A stretch of DNA of 64,000 bases, from contig NZ_WBMS02000003.1 of assembly GCF_008923205.2 (NCBI RefSeq), forward strand, positions 222,775-286,774. The letters are read 5' to 3'. Below are positions 23,928-31,377 of the stretch, in pieces. The position numbers were made by a program, and so were the translations under genes. The notes under the pieces were generated by a model that was not told the origin of the DNA, searched no databases, and saw nothing but the letters and a program-made list of their open reading frames with translations. Numbering within the stretch: position 1 is the first letter of the stretch; the number at the start of each line of letters is the position of its first letter. The DNA is from Actinomadura physcomitrii. GTDB taxonomy: Bacteria; Actinomycetota; Actinomycetes; Streptosporangiales; Streptosporangiaceae.

Positions 23928-25001
23928 ATGACCCCGCAGAGCCCCCCGAGGATCGACGCCAGCGTGCACGTCTTCTTCAAGGACGGCGCCGACCTGCGCC
24001 GCCACCTGCGCGAGCCGTTCCGGAGCAGGGGGTTCCCCGACCCGGACGTCGCCTGGTACTCGCGGCCCGGCCCCAAGTACGCCGAGGGCACGGACGGCCC
24101 GGACGGCTCGCACCCCGGCTCGGACCCCGCGCTGGTCGGACGCCAGGTCCTGGACGAGCGCGGCTTCGACTACGCCGTCCTGCACCCCATGTCGGTCGCC
24201 GGGATCCTGCCCGACTGGCACCTCGGCACGGCGCTCTACGCCGCCACGAACCAGATGCTCGCGGAGCGGTGGCTCGAATCGGGCCCGTACGCCGACCGGT
24301 TCCGGGGCACCGTCCGCGTCAACCCCAACGACGTCGAGGGCGCGGTGCGCGAGATCGAGAGATGGCGCGACCACCCGCGGATGGTCCAGATCGGGCTGCC
24401 GGTGCAGACGCAGGCGCCCTACGGCAGGCCCTACTTCAAGCCGCTGTGGCGGGCCGCGTGCGACGCCGGGATGCCGGTGGCCTTCCACCTGGAGATGGGC
24501 GTCGGCATCACCCACCCGCCGACGCCGTCCGGCCCCACCAGGACGTACTCGCACCATGCGGCCTACCAGCCGATGACCTACATCTGGCACCTGCTCAACA
24601 TGATCGCCGAGGGGGTGTTCCAGGAGTTCCCGGACCTGAGGGTGATCTGGGCCGACGGCGCGGGGGACATGGTCACGCCCTTCACGTGGCGCATGGACAC
24701 CTTCGGGCGGCCCCACCTGGAGCAGACCCCGTGGGCGCCCAGGATGCCCAGCGACTACCTGCGGGACCACATCTACTTCGTGCACGGCCTGCTCGACGGC
24801 CCGGGGGAGGCGGAGTACGCCTCGGAGTGGCTGCGCATGACCGGCAAGGAGGACATGGTCATGTTCGGTTCGAGCTATCCGGACTGGCAGACCGCGTCCC
24901 CGCAGGACCTGCCCTCGGGGTGGAGCGCGCGGCAGCGCGCGAAGGTCCTGGGAGGCACCGCCGCCGGCCTCTTCGGCATCGACCGGCTCGTCCCCGCCTG
25001 A
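23928..25001 (+). CDS. Amidohydrolase-2 paralogue lacking the catalytic Asp
   Basis: The 357-residue amidohydrolase-2 fold protein resembles its downstream neighbour (25037-26203) throughout. Key positions differ, however: where active relatives have S-D-Y-P-H-W, this protein has FGSSYPDWQ, so the barrel Asp is Ser and the His is Asp. The beta-6 segment reads VIWADGAGD instead of a His/Glu-containing motif. The beta-5 histidine (PVAFHLEMG) remains. It may have an altered reaction or be a non-catalytic partner of the next gene. Translation probably couples to a 4-codon ORF at 23917-23931, whose stop overlaps this ATG. Confidence 0.8.
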   Translation: MTPQSPPRIDASVHVFFKDGADLRRHLREPFRSRGFPDPDVAWYSRPGPKYAEGTDGPDGSHPGSDPALVGRQVLDERGFDYAVLHPMSVAGILPDWHLGTALYAATNQMLAERWLESGPYADRFRGTVRVNPNDVEGAVREIERWRDHPRMVQIGLPVQTQAPYGRPYFKPLWRAACDAGMPVAFHLEMGVGITHPPTPSGPTRTYSHHAAYQPMTYIWHLLNMIAEGVFQEFPDLRVIWADGAGDMVTPFTWRMDTFGRPHLEQTPWAPRMPSDYLRDHIYFVHGLLDGPGEAEYASEWLRMTGKEDMVMFGSSYPDWQTASPQDLPSGWSARQRAKVLGGTAAGLFGIDRLVPA

Positions 25002-25036
25002 ACCCCACCGGCCGCCCGCAGCGAAAGGAGCACGCC

Positions 25037-26203
25037 GTGACGATCGACCTCCAGCACGCCACCCGCACCGCAGCCAACGAGAAGGCCGCCGAGAAGGAAC
25101 AGGTCAGGGTGGTCGACTGCGACGTCCACCCGGTGCCGAAGCGCGGGGAGCTCGAGCCGTTCATCCCCGAGCCGTTCCGCGGCCTGTTCGCGCAGCGCGC
25201 CGAGCGGGCCGGCGAGATGATCTACTACGACGCGCCGGACTACGCCCATGCCTACGCCATGCGCACCGACACCTTCCCCGAGGACGGGAACTTCGCCGGC
25301 TCCGACCCGAACCTGACGTTCCGGCAGCTGATCATGGACGCCGGCTCGGACATCGCGATCCTCGGCCCGACGAACGGCTCCAGCGGCCAGACCGCGGAGG
25401 AGCTCCACGCGCTCGCCGTCGCGACCAACCGCTGGCAGGACGCCTGCTGGCTGGATCCGGTGAACAACTGGCACCAGCGGTTCTACGGCTCGATCGTCGC
25501 CGCGATGGAGGCGCCGGAGGCGGCGGCCAGGGAGATCGAGCACTGGGCCGGGCATCCCCGCTTCTGCCAGGTGCTCATCAACGCCGAGATGCGCCCCGCG
25601 TGGGGCGACCCGCGGTACGACCCGGTCTGGCGCGCGGCGACCCGGCACGGCATCCCGGTCGCCTGCCACCTCGGCCGCGGCCGGTTCAACGAGCTGCCGA
25701 TGTCGCCGGTCGGGTTCATGACCTACAACCACGACCTGATGGTCAGCTACTCGATGCTGGCGGCGAACCAGATCATGAGCCTGATCTTCGACGGCGTGTT
25801 CGACCGGTTCCCGGACCTGAGGATCGTCCTGATCGAGCACGCCTTCAGCTGGATCCTGCCGCTCATGTGGCGGATGGACGCCATGTACAAGGCGCAGGGC
25901 CCCGAGAACGGGCTCAAGCGCAAGCCGTCGGAGTACGTCAAGGACCACATCTGGTTCACCACCCAGCCGCTGGACTACCCCGAGGACAAGCTCGAGCTGA
26001 CCAACGCGCTGGAGTGGATGGAGGCGGACAGGCTGCTCCTGTTCTCCTCCGACTACCCGCACTGGACGTTCGACGACCCGGCGTACATCGTCAAGCACAT
26101 CCCCCGGCGGATGCGCGAGAAGATCATGTTCGGGAACGCGCTCGACCTGTTCGGCCTGCCCGGCCAGGTGCCCGCCCTCGCCGGGCAGAAGCGGGTCTTC
26201 TGA
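25037..26203 (+). CDS. Amidohydrolase-2 family metal-dependent hydrolase
   Basis: The 388-residue TIM-barrel protein has recognisable metal-site positions: VVDCDVHPVPK at beta-1, PVACHLGRG at beta-5, IVLIEHAFSWILP at beta-6 and the catalytic Asp in LLFSSDYPHWTFDDP at beta-8. The family includes ACMSD-type decarboxylases and meta-cleavage or ring hydrolases. GTG at 25037 follows GAAAGGAG by 6 nt. It directly precedes the Rieske gene with a 1-nt overlap (TGATG), so hydrolase and electron-transfer genes are translationally linked. A dimer with the Asp-less paralogue upstream is possible. Confidence 0.85.
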   Translation: MTIDLQHATRTAANEKAAEKEQVRVVDCDVHPVPKRGELEPFIPEPFRGLFAQRAERAGEMIYYDAPDYAHAYAMRTDTFPEDGNFAGSDPNLTFRQLIMDAGSDIAILGPTNGSSGQTAEELHALAVATNRWQDACWLDPVNNWHQRFYGSIVAAMEAPEAAAREIEHWAGHPRFCQVLINAEMRPAWGDPRYDPVWRAATRHGIPVACHLGRGRFNELPMSPVGFMTYNHDLMVSYSMLAANQIMSLIFDGVFDRFPDLRIVLIEHAFSWILPLMWRMDAMYKAQGPENGLKRKPSEYVKDHIWFTTQPLDYPEDKLELTNALEWMEADRLLLFSSDYPHWTFDDPAYIVKHIPRRMREKIMFGNALDLFGLPGQVPALAGQKRVF

Positions 26204-26604
26204 TGACGGCCGAGCCGGCCGCCGAACGTCCCGCCCGCCTCGCCCGGGGCCGCGAGCACGTCGTCGCGACCGTGGGGGAGATCCCGCCGGGCGAGCGCAT
26301 GATCGTGCCGATCGGGCGGCACGGCGTCGGGGTCTACAACGTCGGCGGCAGGTACTACGCCATCGCCAACTACTGCCCGCACGAGGGCGGCCCGCTGTGC
26401 CACGGCCGCACGCACGGGCAGGTCGTCGTCGACGACGGCAACCCCGGGGGAGCGGCGGAGGTCCGGGACGGCGAGTTCATCTACTGCCCCTGGCACCAGT
26501 GGGGGTTCGAGCTGGCGACGGGCACGACGGCCGTGAAGCCCGAGTGGAGCATCCGCACGTACCCGGTGCACATCCGGGGCGACGAGATCGTCGTCACGGG
26601 CTGA
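26203..26604 (+). CDS. Rieske [2Fe-2S] protein (stand-alone)
   Basis: The 133-residue soluble protein carries a Rieske cluster motif: Cys58-x-His60 in YCPHEGGPLCHG and Cys95-x2-His98 in YCPWHQWGFEL. The linker between the two boxes is 34 residues, longer than the usual 16-20, with a VVVDDGNPGGAAEVRDG insertion. No signal peptide, membrane helix or catalytic oxygenase domain is present, so it resembles a Rieske ferredoxin. Its ATG overlaps the upstream amidohydrolase stop, and a NuoF-like flavoprotein follows 6 nt later. It may carry electrons to an oxygenase encoded elsewhere or serve as a subunit in the NuoF-like complex. Confidence 0.88.
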   Translation: MTAEPAAERPARLARGREHVVATVGEIPPGERMIVPIGRHGVGVYNVGGRYYAIANYCPHEGGPLCHGRTHGQVVVDDGNPGGAAEVRDGEFIYCPWHQWGFELATGTTAVKPEWSIRTYPVHIRGDEIVVTG

Positions 26605-26610
26605 GCGGCG

Positions 26611-27912
26611 ATGCGGACGAACGTTCCGGCCGGCGCGCGGATCGCGACCGCCTACCCGGGCATCTCCCCTCGGCTGCTCTCCTCCGGCGCGGAGGACGAG
26701 GACATCGGCGCGTACCGGTCCGGCGGCGGCTACCGGCCGCTCGGCGACGCCGAGGCGTTCGTCCGCGAGGTCGAGGCGTCGGGGCTGCGGGGCCGGGGCG
26801 GCGCGGCCTTCCCCGCGGGCCGCAAGCTCCGCGCCGTGCGGGACCACGGCGCGGAGCCCGTGGTCGTGGCCAACGGCGAGGAAGGCGAGCCCGCCTCGGT
26901 CAAGGACCGGTGGCTGATGCGGCACCGGCCGCATCTCGTCCTCGACGGCCTGCGGCTCGCCGCCCTGGGCGCCGGGACGAGGGACGCCCACGTCTACGTC
27001 TCGGACCCGCGGAGCCGGCAGAGCATCGAACGGGCGCTGGAGGAGGCGCGCCGGGACCCGGCGTTCGCCATCGAGGTCTCCGTCACCCAGGTGGAGCCCG
27101 CCTACGTCGCGGGCGAGGAGACGGCCGTCGTCCAGGCCGTCAACGGCGGGCCGGCCGTCCCGACCGACAAGCCCCCGCGCCCGTTCGAGGAGGGCGTGGA
27201 CGGCAGGCCGACGCTGGTCGGCAACGTCGAGACGCTGGCCAACCTGCCGTGGGTGCAGAGGCTGGGCGCCTCCGGTTACCGCGCGCTGGGCACGGAGCGC
27301 AGTCCCGGGACCTTCCTGATGACCCTGACGTCGCCCGGCGGCACAGGTCTTCACGAGATCCCCTTCGGGACGACGTTGCGATCCGTCCTGACCTGGGCCG
27401 GTGAGGACGTCGGCTCGGTGCGGGGCTTCCTGATGGGCGGCTACTTCGCGGGGGTCGCCGGCAAGGACGCGCTCGACGTGCCGCTCGACTACGACGCGTT
27501 CGCCGCCCTCCGAAGCGGCCTCGGATGCGGTGCCGTGGCGGTGCTGCACCGGGACGACTGCCCCGTCGCCACGTCGGCGGCGGTCATGGCGTACTTCGCC
27601 CGGGAGAACGCCGGCCAGTGCGGGTCCTGCTTCAACGGGACCGCCGCCATGAGCGCCGTGCTGGAGTCGCTGCGGGACCACAAGGCCTCCGCCGCTGACG
27701 TCGAGCGGTTGCGCGGCTGGTCGACCGGGCTGCGCGGCCGGGGCGCGTGCGGAACCCTCGACGGCGCCGCGAACGTCGCGGCGGCGCTGCTGCGGGAGTT
27801 CCCCGAGACGGTCGCCGTCCACCTCGACGGCCGGTGCGGCCCCTGCGCCGCCGGCGACGTGCGCCTCGAACCGCCGTCCGCCGCGCTGGAGCCGGCGGGG
27901 CACGGTCCGTGA
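26611..27912 (+). CDS. NuoF-like NADH/FMN flavoprotein
   Basis: The 433-residue protein is related to the 51-kDa NADH-binding subunit of complex I and to HoxF/formate dehydrogenase beta. It has the FMN/NADH loop GRGGAAFPAGRK (61-72), the second loop ANGEEGEPASVKDR (87-100) and GNVETLAN (204-211). The C-terminal [4Fe-4S] N3-type site has C337, C340 and C380, but the third ligand of CGxCxPC is Gly343; a separate C409-x2-C412 is present. No other complex I genes are nearby. With the ferredoxin gene directly downstream it probably forms an NADH:ferredoxin reductase feeding a P450 or Rieske oxygenase. Family assignment is firm; partners are inferred. Confidence 0.85.
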   Translation: MRTNVPAGARIATAYPGISPRLLSSGAEDEDIGAYRSGGGYRPLGDAEAFVREVEASGLRGRGGAAFPAGRKLRAVRDHGAEPVVVANGEEGEPASVKDRWLMRHRPHLVLDGLRLAALGAGTRDAHVYVSDPRSRQSIERALEEARRDPAFAIEVSVTQVEPAYVAGEETAVVQAVNGGPAVPTDKPPRPFEEGVDGRPTLVGNVETLANLPWVQRLGASGYRALGTERSPGTFLMTLTSPGGTGLHEIPFGTTLRSVLTWAGEDVGSVRGFLMGGYFAGVAGKDALDVPLDYDAFAALRSGLGCGAVAVLHRDDCPVATSAAVMAYFARENAGQCGSCFNGTAAMSAVLESLRDHKASAADVERLRGWSTGLRGRGACGTLDGAANVAAALLREFPETVAVHLDGRCGPCAAGDVRLEPPSAALEPAGHGP

Positions 27913-27944
27913 GAGGACGCAGAGGACGTGAGAGGAGCGGCAGG

Positions 27945-28172
27945 GTGAGGATCAAGCTCGACAGGACGCTGTGCGACGGCTTCGGCATCTGCGGCGTCCA
28001 TGCCCCGGAGTCGTTCTCGATCGACGAGTGGGGTTACGCGTCGCTGGCGGCGCCGCTGGCGGGGTCCGGCGAGGTGCCGACCCGTGAGGAGGACGGCGTG
28101 CGGCGGGCCGTCCTCGACTGCCCGGTGCACGCGATCACCGAGTTGCCCGAAGCGGGCCGCCCCGTCGCGTGA
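27945..28172 (+). CDS. Small [3Fe-4S]-type ferredoxin (P450 type)
   Basis: The 75-residue ferredoxin has C-x2-F-x2-C (LCDGFGIC) near the N-terminus and a C-terminal DCPVHAI, the pattern of single-cluster actinobacterial ferredoxins that serve P450s. GTG at 27945 is preceded by GAGAGGAG. It is the last gene of the hydrolase/amidohydrolase/Rieske/NuoF-like operon and ends at a hairpin. The most likely donor is the adjacent NuoF-like flavoprotein. The acceptor may be the P450 at 49374-50732, although that gene has its own ferredoxin and reductase. Confidence 0.88.
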   Translation: MRIKLDRTLCDGFGICGVHAPESFSIDEWGYASLAAPLAGSGEVPTREEDGVRRAVLDCPVHAITELPEAGRPVA

Positions 28173-28181
28173 GGCGGCCCG
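28153..28181. terminator. Hairpin terminator overlapping ferredoxin gene end
   Basis: A perfect 9-bp stem CGGGCCGCC/GGCGGCCCG with an 11-nt loop spans the ferredoxin stop codon and the 17-bp gap to the convergent enoyl-CoA hydratase gene. Confidence 0.6.
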
Positions 28182-28188
28182 ACCCGGC

Positions 28189-28980
28189 TCACCGGCCCTT
28201 GAGGTGCTCCTTCATGCCGTCGAGCTTCATCAGCACGGGGTAGCCGTCGACGCTGAGGGCGTTGCCGTGTCCGGTCTGGTGGATGTCGAACACGGACTGG
28301 ATCGCGGCGTAGAAGCCCTGCACGTCGAGGGTCTGGTTGACGGCGCGCTTGGCCTGCCGCAGGCCGAACGGGTGCATCTGCGCGATCCGCCCGGCGAGTT
28401 CCATTGTCGCGCTCTGCAGGTCGTCCAGCGGCACGACCTTGTTCACCATGCCGACCTTCTCGGCCTCCTCGGCGGTGACGCCCCGGCCGGTGAACAGGAT
28501 CTCCTTGGCCTTGCGCGGGCCGAGCTCCCAGGTGTGGCCGTGGTACTCGACGCCGCCGATGCCCATGAGCACGACCGGGTCGGAGAACTCGGCGTTCTCC
28601 GCCGCGACGATCAGGTCGCACGGCCAGCACAGCAGCAGGCCGCCGGCGATGCACTTGCCCTGCACCGCGGCGATCGACGGCTTCGGGACGTTGCGCCACC
28701 GCAGCGAGTACTCCAGGTACCGGCGCGCCTCCATCCCGTAGATGTGCTCCAGTGTGACCTTCGCGGGCGCCGGGCCGCCGGCCTTCAGGTCGTGGCCGGA
28801 CGAGAAGTGCTTGCCGTTCGCGTTCAGCACGATGACCCGCACGTCGTCGTCGTCTGCGGCACGGCGCCAGGCCGCGTCCAGGTCGTCCAGCAGTCCCATG
28901 GTCTGGGCGTTGGCGGCCTCGGGACGGTTCAGCGTGATGACCGCGACGCCGTCGGCGGCCTTGTAGAGAATCTGGTCCAT
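28189..28980 (-). CDS. Enoyl-CoA hydratase/isomerase family protein
   Basis: The 263-residue crotonase-fold protein begins DQILYKAADGVAVITLNRPEAANA. It has the oxyanion-hole segment HFSSGHDLKAG (about 60-70) and the second oxyanion/active-site loop AVQGKCIAGGLLLCWPCDLIVA (about 105-127). The canonical Glu pair of hydratases is not obvious at the usual positions, so isomerase, hydrolase or dehalogenase activity is possible. ATG at 28980 is preceded by GAGGGGAA. It lies 11 bp downstream of the DoxX gene on the same strand and is probably co-transcribed. Its role would be in CoA-ester degradation. Confidence 0.88.
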   Translation of the reverse strand: MDQILYKAADGVAVITLNRPEAANAQTMGLLDDLDAAWRRAADDDDVRVIVLNANGKHFSSGHDLKAGGPAPAKVTLEHIYGMEARRYLEYSLRWRNVPKPSIAAVQGKCIAGGLLLCWPCDLIVAAENAEFSDPVVLMGIGGVEYHGHTWELGPRKAKEILFTGRGVTAEEAEKVGMVNKVVPLDDLQSATMELAGRIAQMHPFGLRQAKRAVNQTLDVQGFYAAIQSVFDIHQTGHGNALSVDGYPVLMKLDGMKEHLKGR

Positions 28981-28991
28981 GCGCGTTCCCC

Positions 28992-29483
28992 TCACTTGAG
29001 CTTCGGCCGCCAGAACGTCGCCAGCAGCCCCGCCGTCGCGACCACGGCGACGCCGAGGGCGATGCCGCCGCCGGCCCAGCCCGTCACGTCGATGCCGGCC
29101 GCGTCGTCGACCGACAGCCCGCCCGGACCGAGCATGGCCAGGGCGAGCGAGACGACGGCGAGCACGAGGACGTACTCGTAGCCGTCCTTGAAAACGAAGA
29201 ACCCGTTGGGACGATGGGCGAGGAGGCCCGCGACCAGCATCACCGAGATGACGGCCGCGCACGCCAGCGGCGTGAGCAGCCCGGCCGCGATCAGGGCTCC
29301 GGCACCGATCTCGGTGATCACGCTCATCCAGGCCTGCAGGCGCCCGTGCCGCAGGCCGAGGCCGCCGAACCAGCGGCCGGTGCCCTCGATGCGGCCGCCG
29401 CCCAGCCAGTGGTTGGCGCCGTGGGCGATCATCGTGATCCCCAGCACCGCACGGACGAGCAGCAGGGCGATGTCGGCGTCCAT
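28992..29483 (-). CDS. DoxX-family membrane protein
   Basis: The 163-residue protein has four hydrophobic helices and the DoxX-like opening ADIALLLVRAVLGITMIAHGANHWLGGG, followed by SVITEIGAGALIAAGLLTPLACA. DoxX proteins have varied, often unknown, roles in membrane redox processes. ATG at 29483 is preceded by AAAGGTGG at 5 nt; the frame is open upstream but with arginine-rich sequence unlike the family. It is the first gene of a two-gene minus-strand unit with the enoyl-CoA hydratase gene and is divergent from the acyl-CoA ligase gene. Confidence 0.85.
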   Translation of the reverse strand: MDADIALLLVRAVLGITMIAHGANHWLGGGRIEGTGRWFGGLGLRHGRLQAWMSVITEIGAGALIAAGLLTPLACAAVISVMLVAGLLAHRPNGFFVFKDGYEYVLVLAVVSLALAMLGPGGLSVDDAAGIDVTGWAGGGIALGVAVVATAGLLATFWRPKLK

Positions 29484-29862
29484 CACTTCCACCTTTCGGA
29501 CGGCCCGGGGCGCCGCGGCGAGCCGTCCGGCGGCTCGCCGCACGCGTCCGGGGCGGTCGATGACGCGGGCGGCCCGCCGGGGTGGTGCGCCGGCGGCCGC
29601 CGTTCCGCGCGCCGACGATCAACGACTATTTGATATTAGGGTAACCATCGAAATATCGTCAATGCCGGGGCGCCCGCCGCGGCTCCGGAGGCCGCCCGCG
29701 CGAGCACGCGGGGCGATTCCCTCTGGTGCGAAGCGGATCGCCGCTGCATACTAACCTCGACGTCGATATCGACATCGGCGCCTTCTCCGCCCCACCGCGG
29801 GCGGCGCCGGCCCGCCCGCGATGGGGCGGCCGGTGATCCGGGACGACCCTGGAAGGCGGTTC
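29484..29862. promoter_or_regulatory. Divergent promoter region with TCGA-periodic motif
   Basis: This 379-bp intergenic region separates the DoxX gene (minus) from the acyl-CoA ligase gene (plus). It contains an AT-rich patch (about 29621-29662) that holds TTTCGATGGTTAC on the minus strand (29641-29653). Downstream, at 29753-29778, AACCTCGA is followed by TCGA steps every 6 bp and the 12-bp palindrome GTCGATATCGAC (29762-29773). The latter motif recurs at 57641-57665, 58940-58965, 58999-59030 and 60936-60955. I see no gene here. Confidence 0.55.
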
Positions 29863-31323
29863 ATGAACAGCCCCGAGAAGAGCTACGCCAGGCGCCTCGC
29901 CGAGCTGGCCGACGAGCATCCGGACGACCTCGCCGTGCGCTTCATCCTCCTCGACGGAACGGAGCCGGCGTTCACCTGGCGCGAGCTGCACGACCGGTCG
30001 AGCCAGCTGGCCGCCGCCCTCGCCGCGCGCGGGCTGGCCCTCGGCGACCGCCTCGCGCTGAGCCTGCGCAACGGTCCCGAGTTCGTCCTCGGCGCGTTCG
30101 CCGCGTGGAAGCTCGGAGCGGTGCCCGTCCCGGTGCGGTGGGACCTGCCGGACTGGGAGCTGTCCCGGCTGCGCGACGTCGTCGACCCGAAGGTGCACCT
30201 GGACGTCTCCGAGATCCCGTGGATCCGGGGGACGGCCGGCGACCCGGTGCCCGACCTTCCGGACGCGCTCTCGCCGCAGCGCTACGGCATCTGCAGCAGC
30301 GGCTCGACGGGCACGCCGAAGGTGATCCTGCCCGGGGAGCCGGGGATCTTCCGGCAGGAGATGGTCGTTCCGTTCGCCCTGTCCTGGGGGCCGATTCCGC
30401 GGCCCGACACCATCATGGTGCTGGCGCCTCTCTACCACACCAACGGCTTCTCCACGCTGATGAACCTGCTGGGCGGCGACACGCTCGTCATCCTGGAGAA
30501 GTTCGACGCGGCGCGCGTCGTCGACGTCATCGAGCGGCACCGCGTGTCGACGTTCACCGCGACGCCGACGATGCTGAAGCGCATCGCCGACGTCCCGGGC
30601 ATCGAGCGGCGGGACCTGTCCAGCATCCAGTGGTTCATCCAGGGCGCCGCGCCGATGCCGCCGTCGCTGATGCACCGCTGGGTGGACCTGGTCGGCGCGG
30701 AGCGCATCATCATGGCGTACGGCATGACGGAGGGGTTCGGCCTCACCGCCCTGCGCGGCGACGAGTGGCTGACGCACGAGGGCAGCGTCGGACGCCCCTT
30801 CCGCGACACCGAGATCCGCATCCTCGGCGAGAACGGCGAGGAGCTGCCCACGGGGGAGATCGGCGGGGTGTACATGCGGTCGTCCTACGGCGGCAACTAC
30901 ACCTACCTCGGCGACGCCCCCCGGGCCGCCGCCACCGCCGACGGGTTCCAGAGCGCCGGTGACATGGGGTACCTCGACGACGAGGGCTACCTGTACCTGA
31001 AGGACCGGGCGGTGGACCTGATCCTCAGCGGCGGCGCGAACGTGTTCCCGGCCGAGGTGGAGGCGGCGCTCATCGACCATCCGAAGATCGCCGACGTGGT
31101 GGTCATCGGGCTGCGCGACCCGGAGTGGGGCCGCCGGGTGCACGCCGTCCTCGAACCCGCGGACCCCGCCGCGCCGCCCACGGCCGAGGAGATCATCGCC
31201 TACGCCAAGGGGCGGCTGGCCGCCTACAAGGTGCCGAAGACGGTCGAGATCGTCGAGGCCGTCCCGCGCAGCGAGGCGACGAAGGTCAACCGCACGGCCA
31301 TGGTCGAGGCCCGCGGCGGCTGA
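29863..31323 (+). CDS. Acyl-CoA ligase (class I adenylate-forming enzyme)
   Basis: The 486-residue acyl- or aryl-CoA synthetase activates a carboxylic acid with ATP and transfers it to CoA. It has the phosphate loop CSSGSTGTPKV (about residues 146-156), YGMTEGFG (motif A5), the hinge and C-terminal lysine in SEATKVNRTAM, and the GYLYLKDRAVDLILSGGANVFPAEVE region. ATG at 29863 follows GGAAGG by 7 nt. It heads a plus-strand unit with the phosphotransferase and LLM genes, and the TCGA-periodic motif lies about 90 bp upstream. The substrate acid is unknown. Confidence 0.9.
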   Translation: MNSPEKSYARRLAELADEHPDDLAVRFILLDGTEPAFTWRELHDRSSQLAAALAARGLALGDRLALSLRNGPEFVLGAFAAWKLGAVPVPVRWDLPDWELSRLRDVVDPKVHLDVSEIPWIRGTAGDPVPDLPDALSPQRYGICSSGSTGTPKVILPGEPGIFRQEMVVPFALSWGPIPRPDTIMVLAPLYHTNGFSTLMNLLGGDTLVILEKFDAARVVDVIERHRVSTFTATPTMLKRIADVPGIERRDLSSIQWFIQGAAPMPPSLMHRWVDLVGAERIIMAYGMTEGFGLTALRGDEWLTHEGSVGRPFRDTEIRILGENGEELPTGEIGGVYMRSSYGGNYTYLGDAPRAAATADGFQSAGDMGYLDDEGYLYLKDRAVDLILSGGANVFPAEVEAALIDHPKIADVVVIGLRDPEWGRRVHAVLEPADPAAPPTAEEIIAYAKGRLAAYKVPKTVEIVEAVPRSEATKVNRTAMVEARGG

Positions 31324-31377
31324 CGCGCCGGCCGACCGTGCCGGGCGACGACATTCCCACCCCCTGAAAGAGGCATC

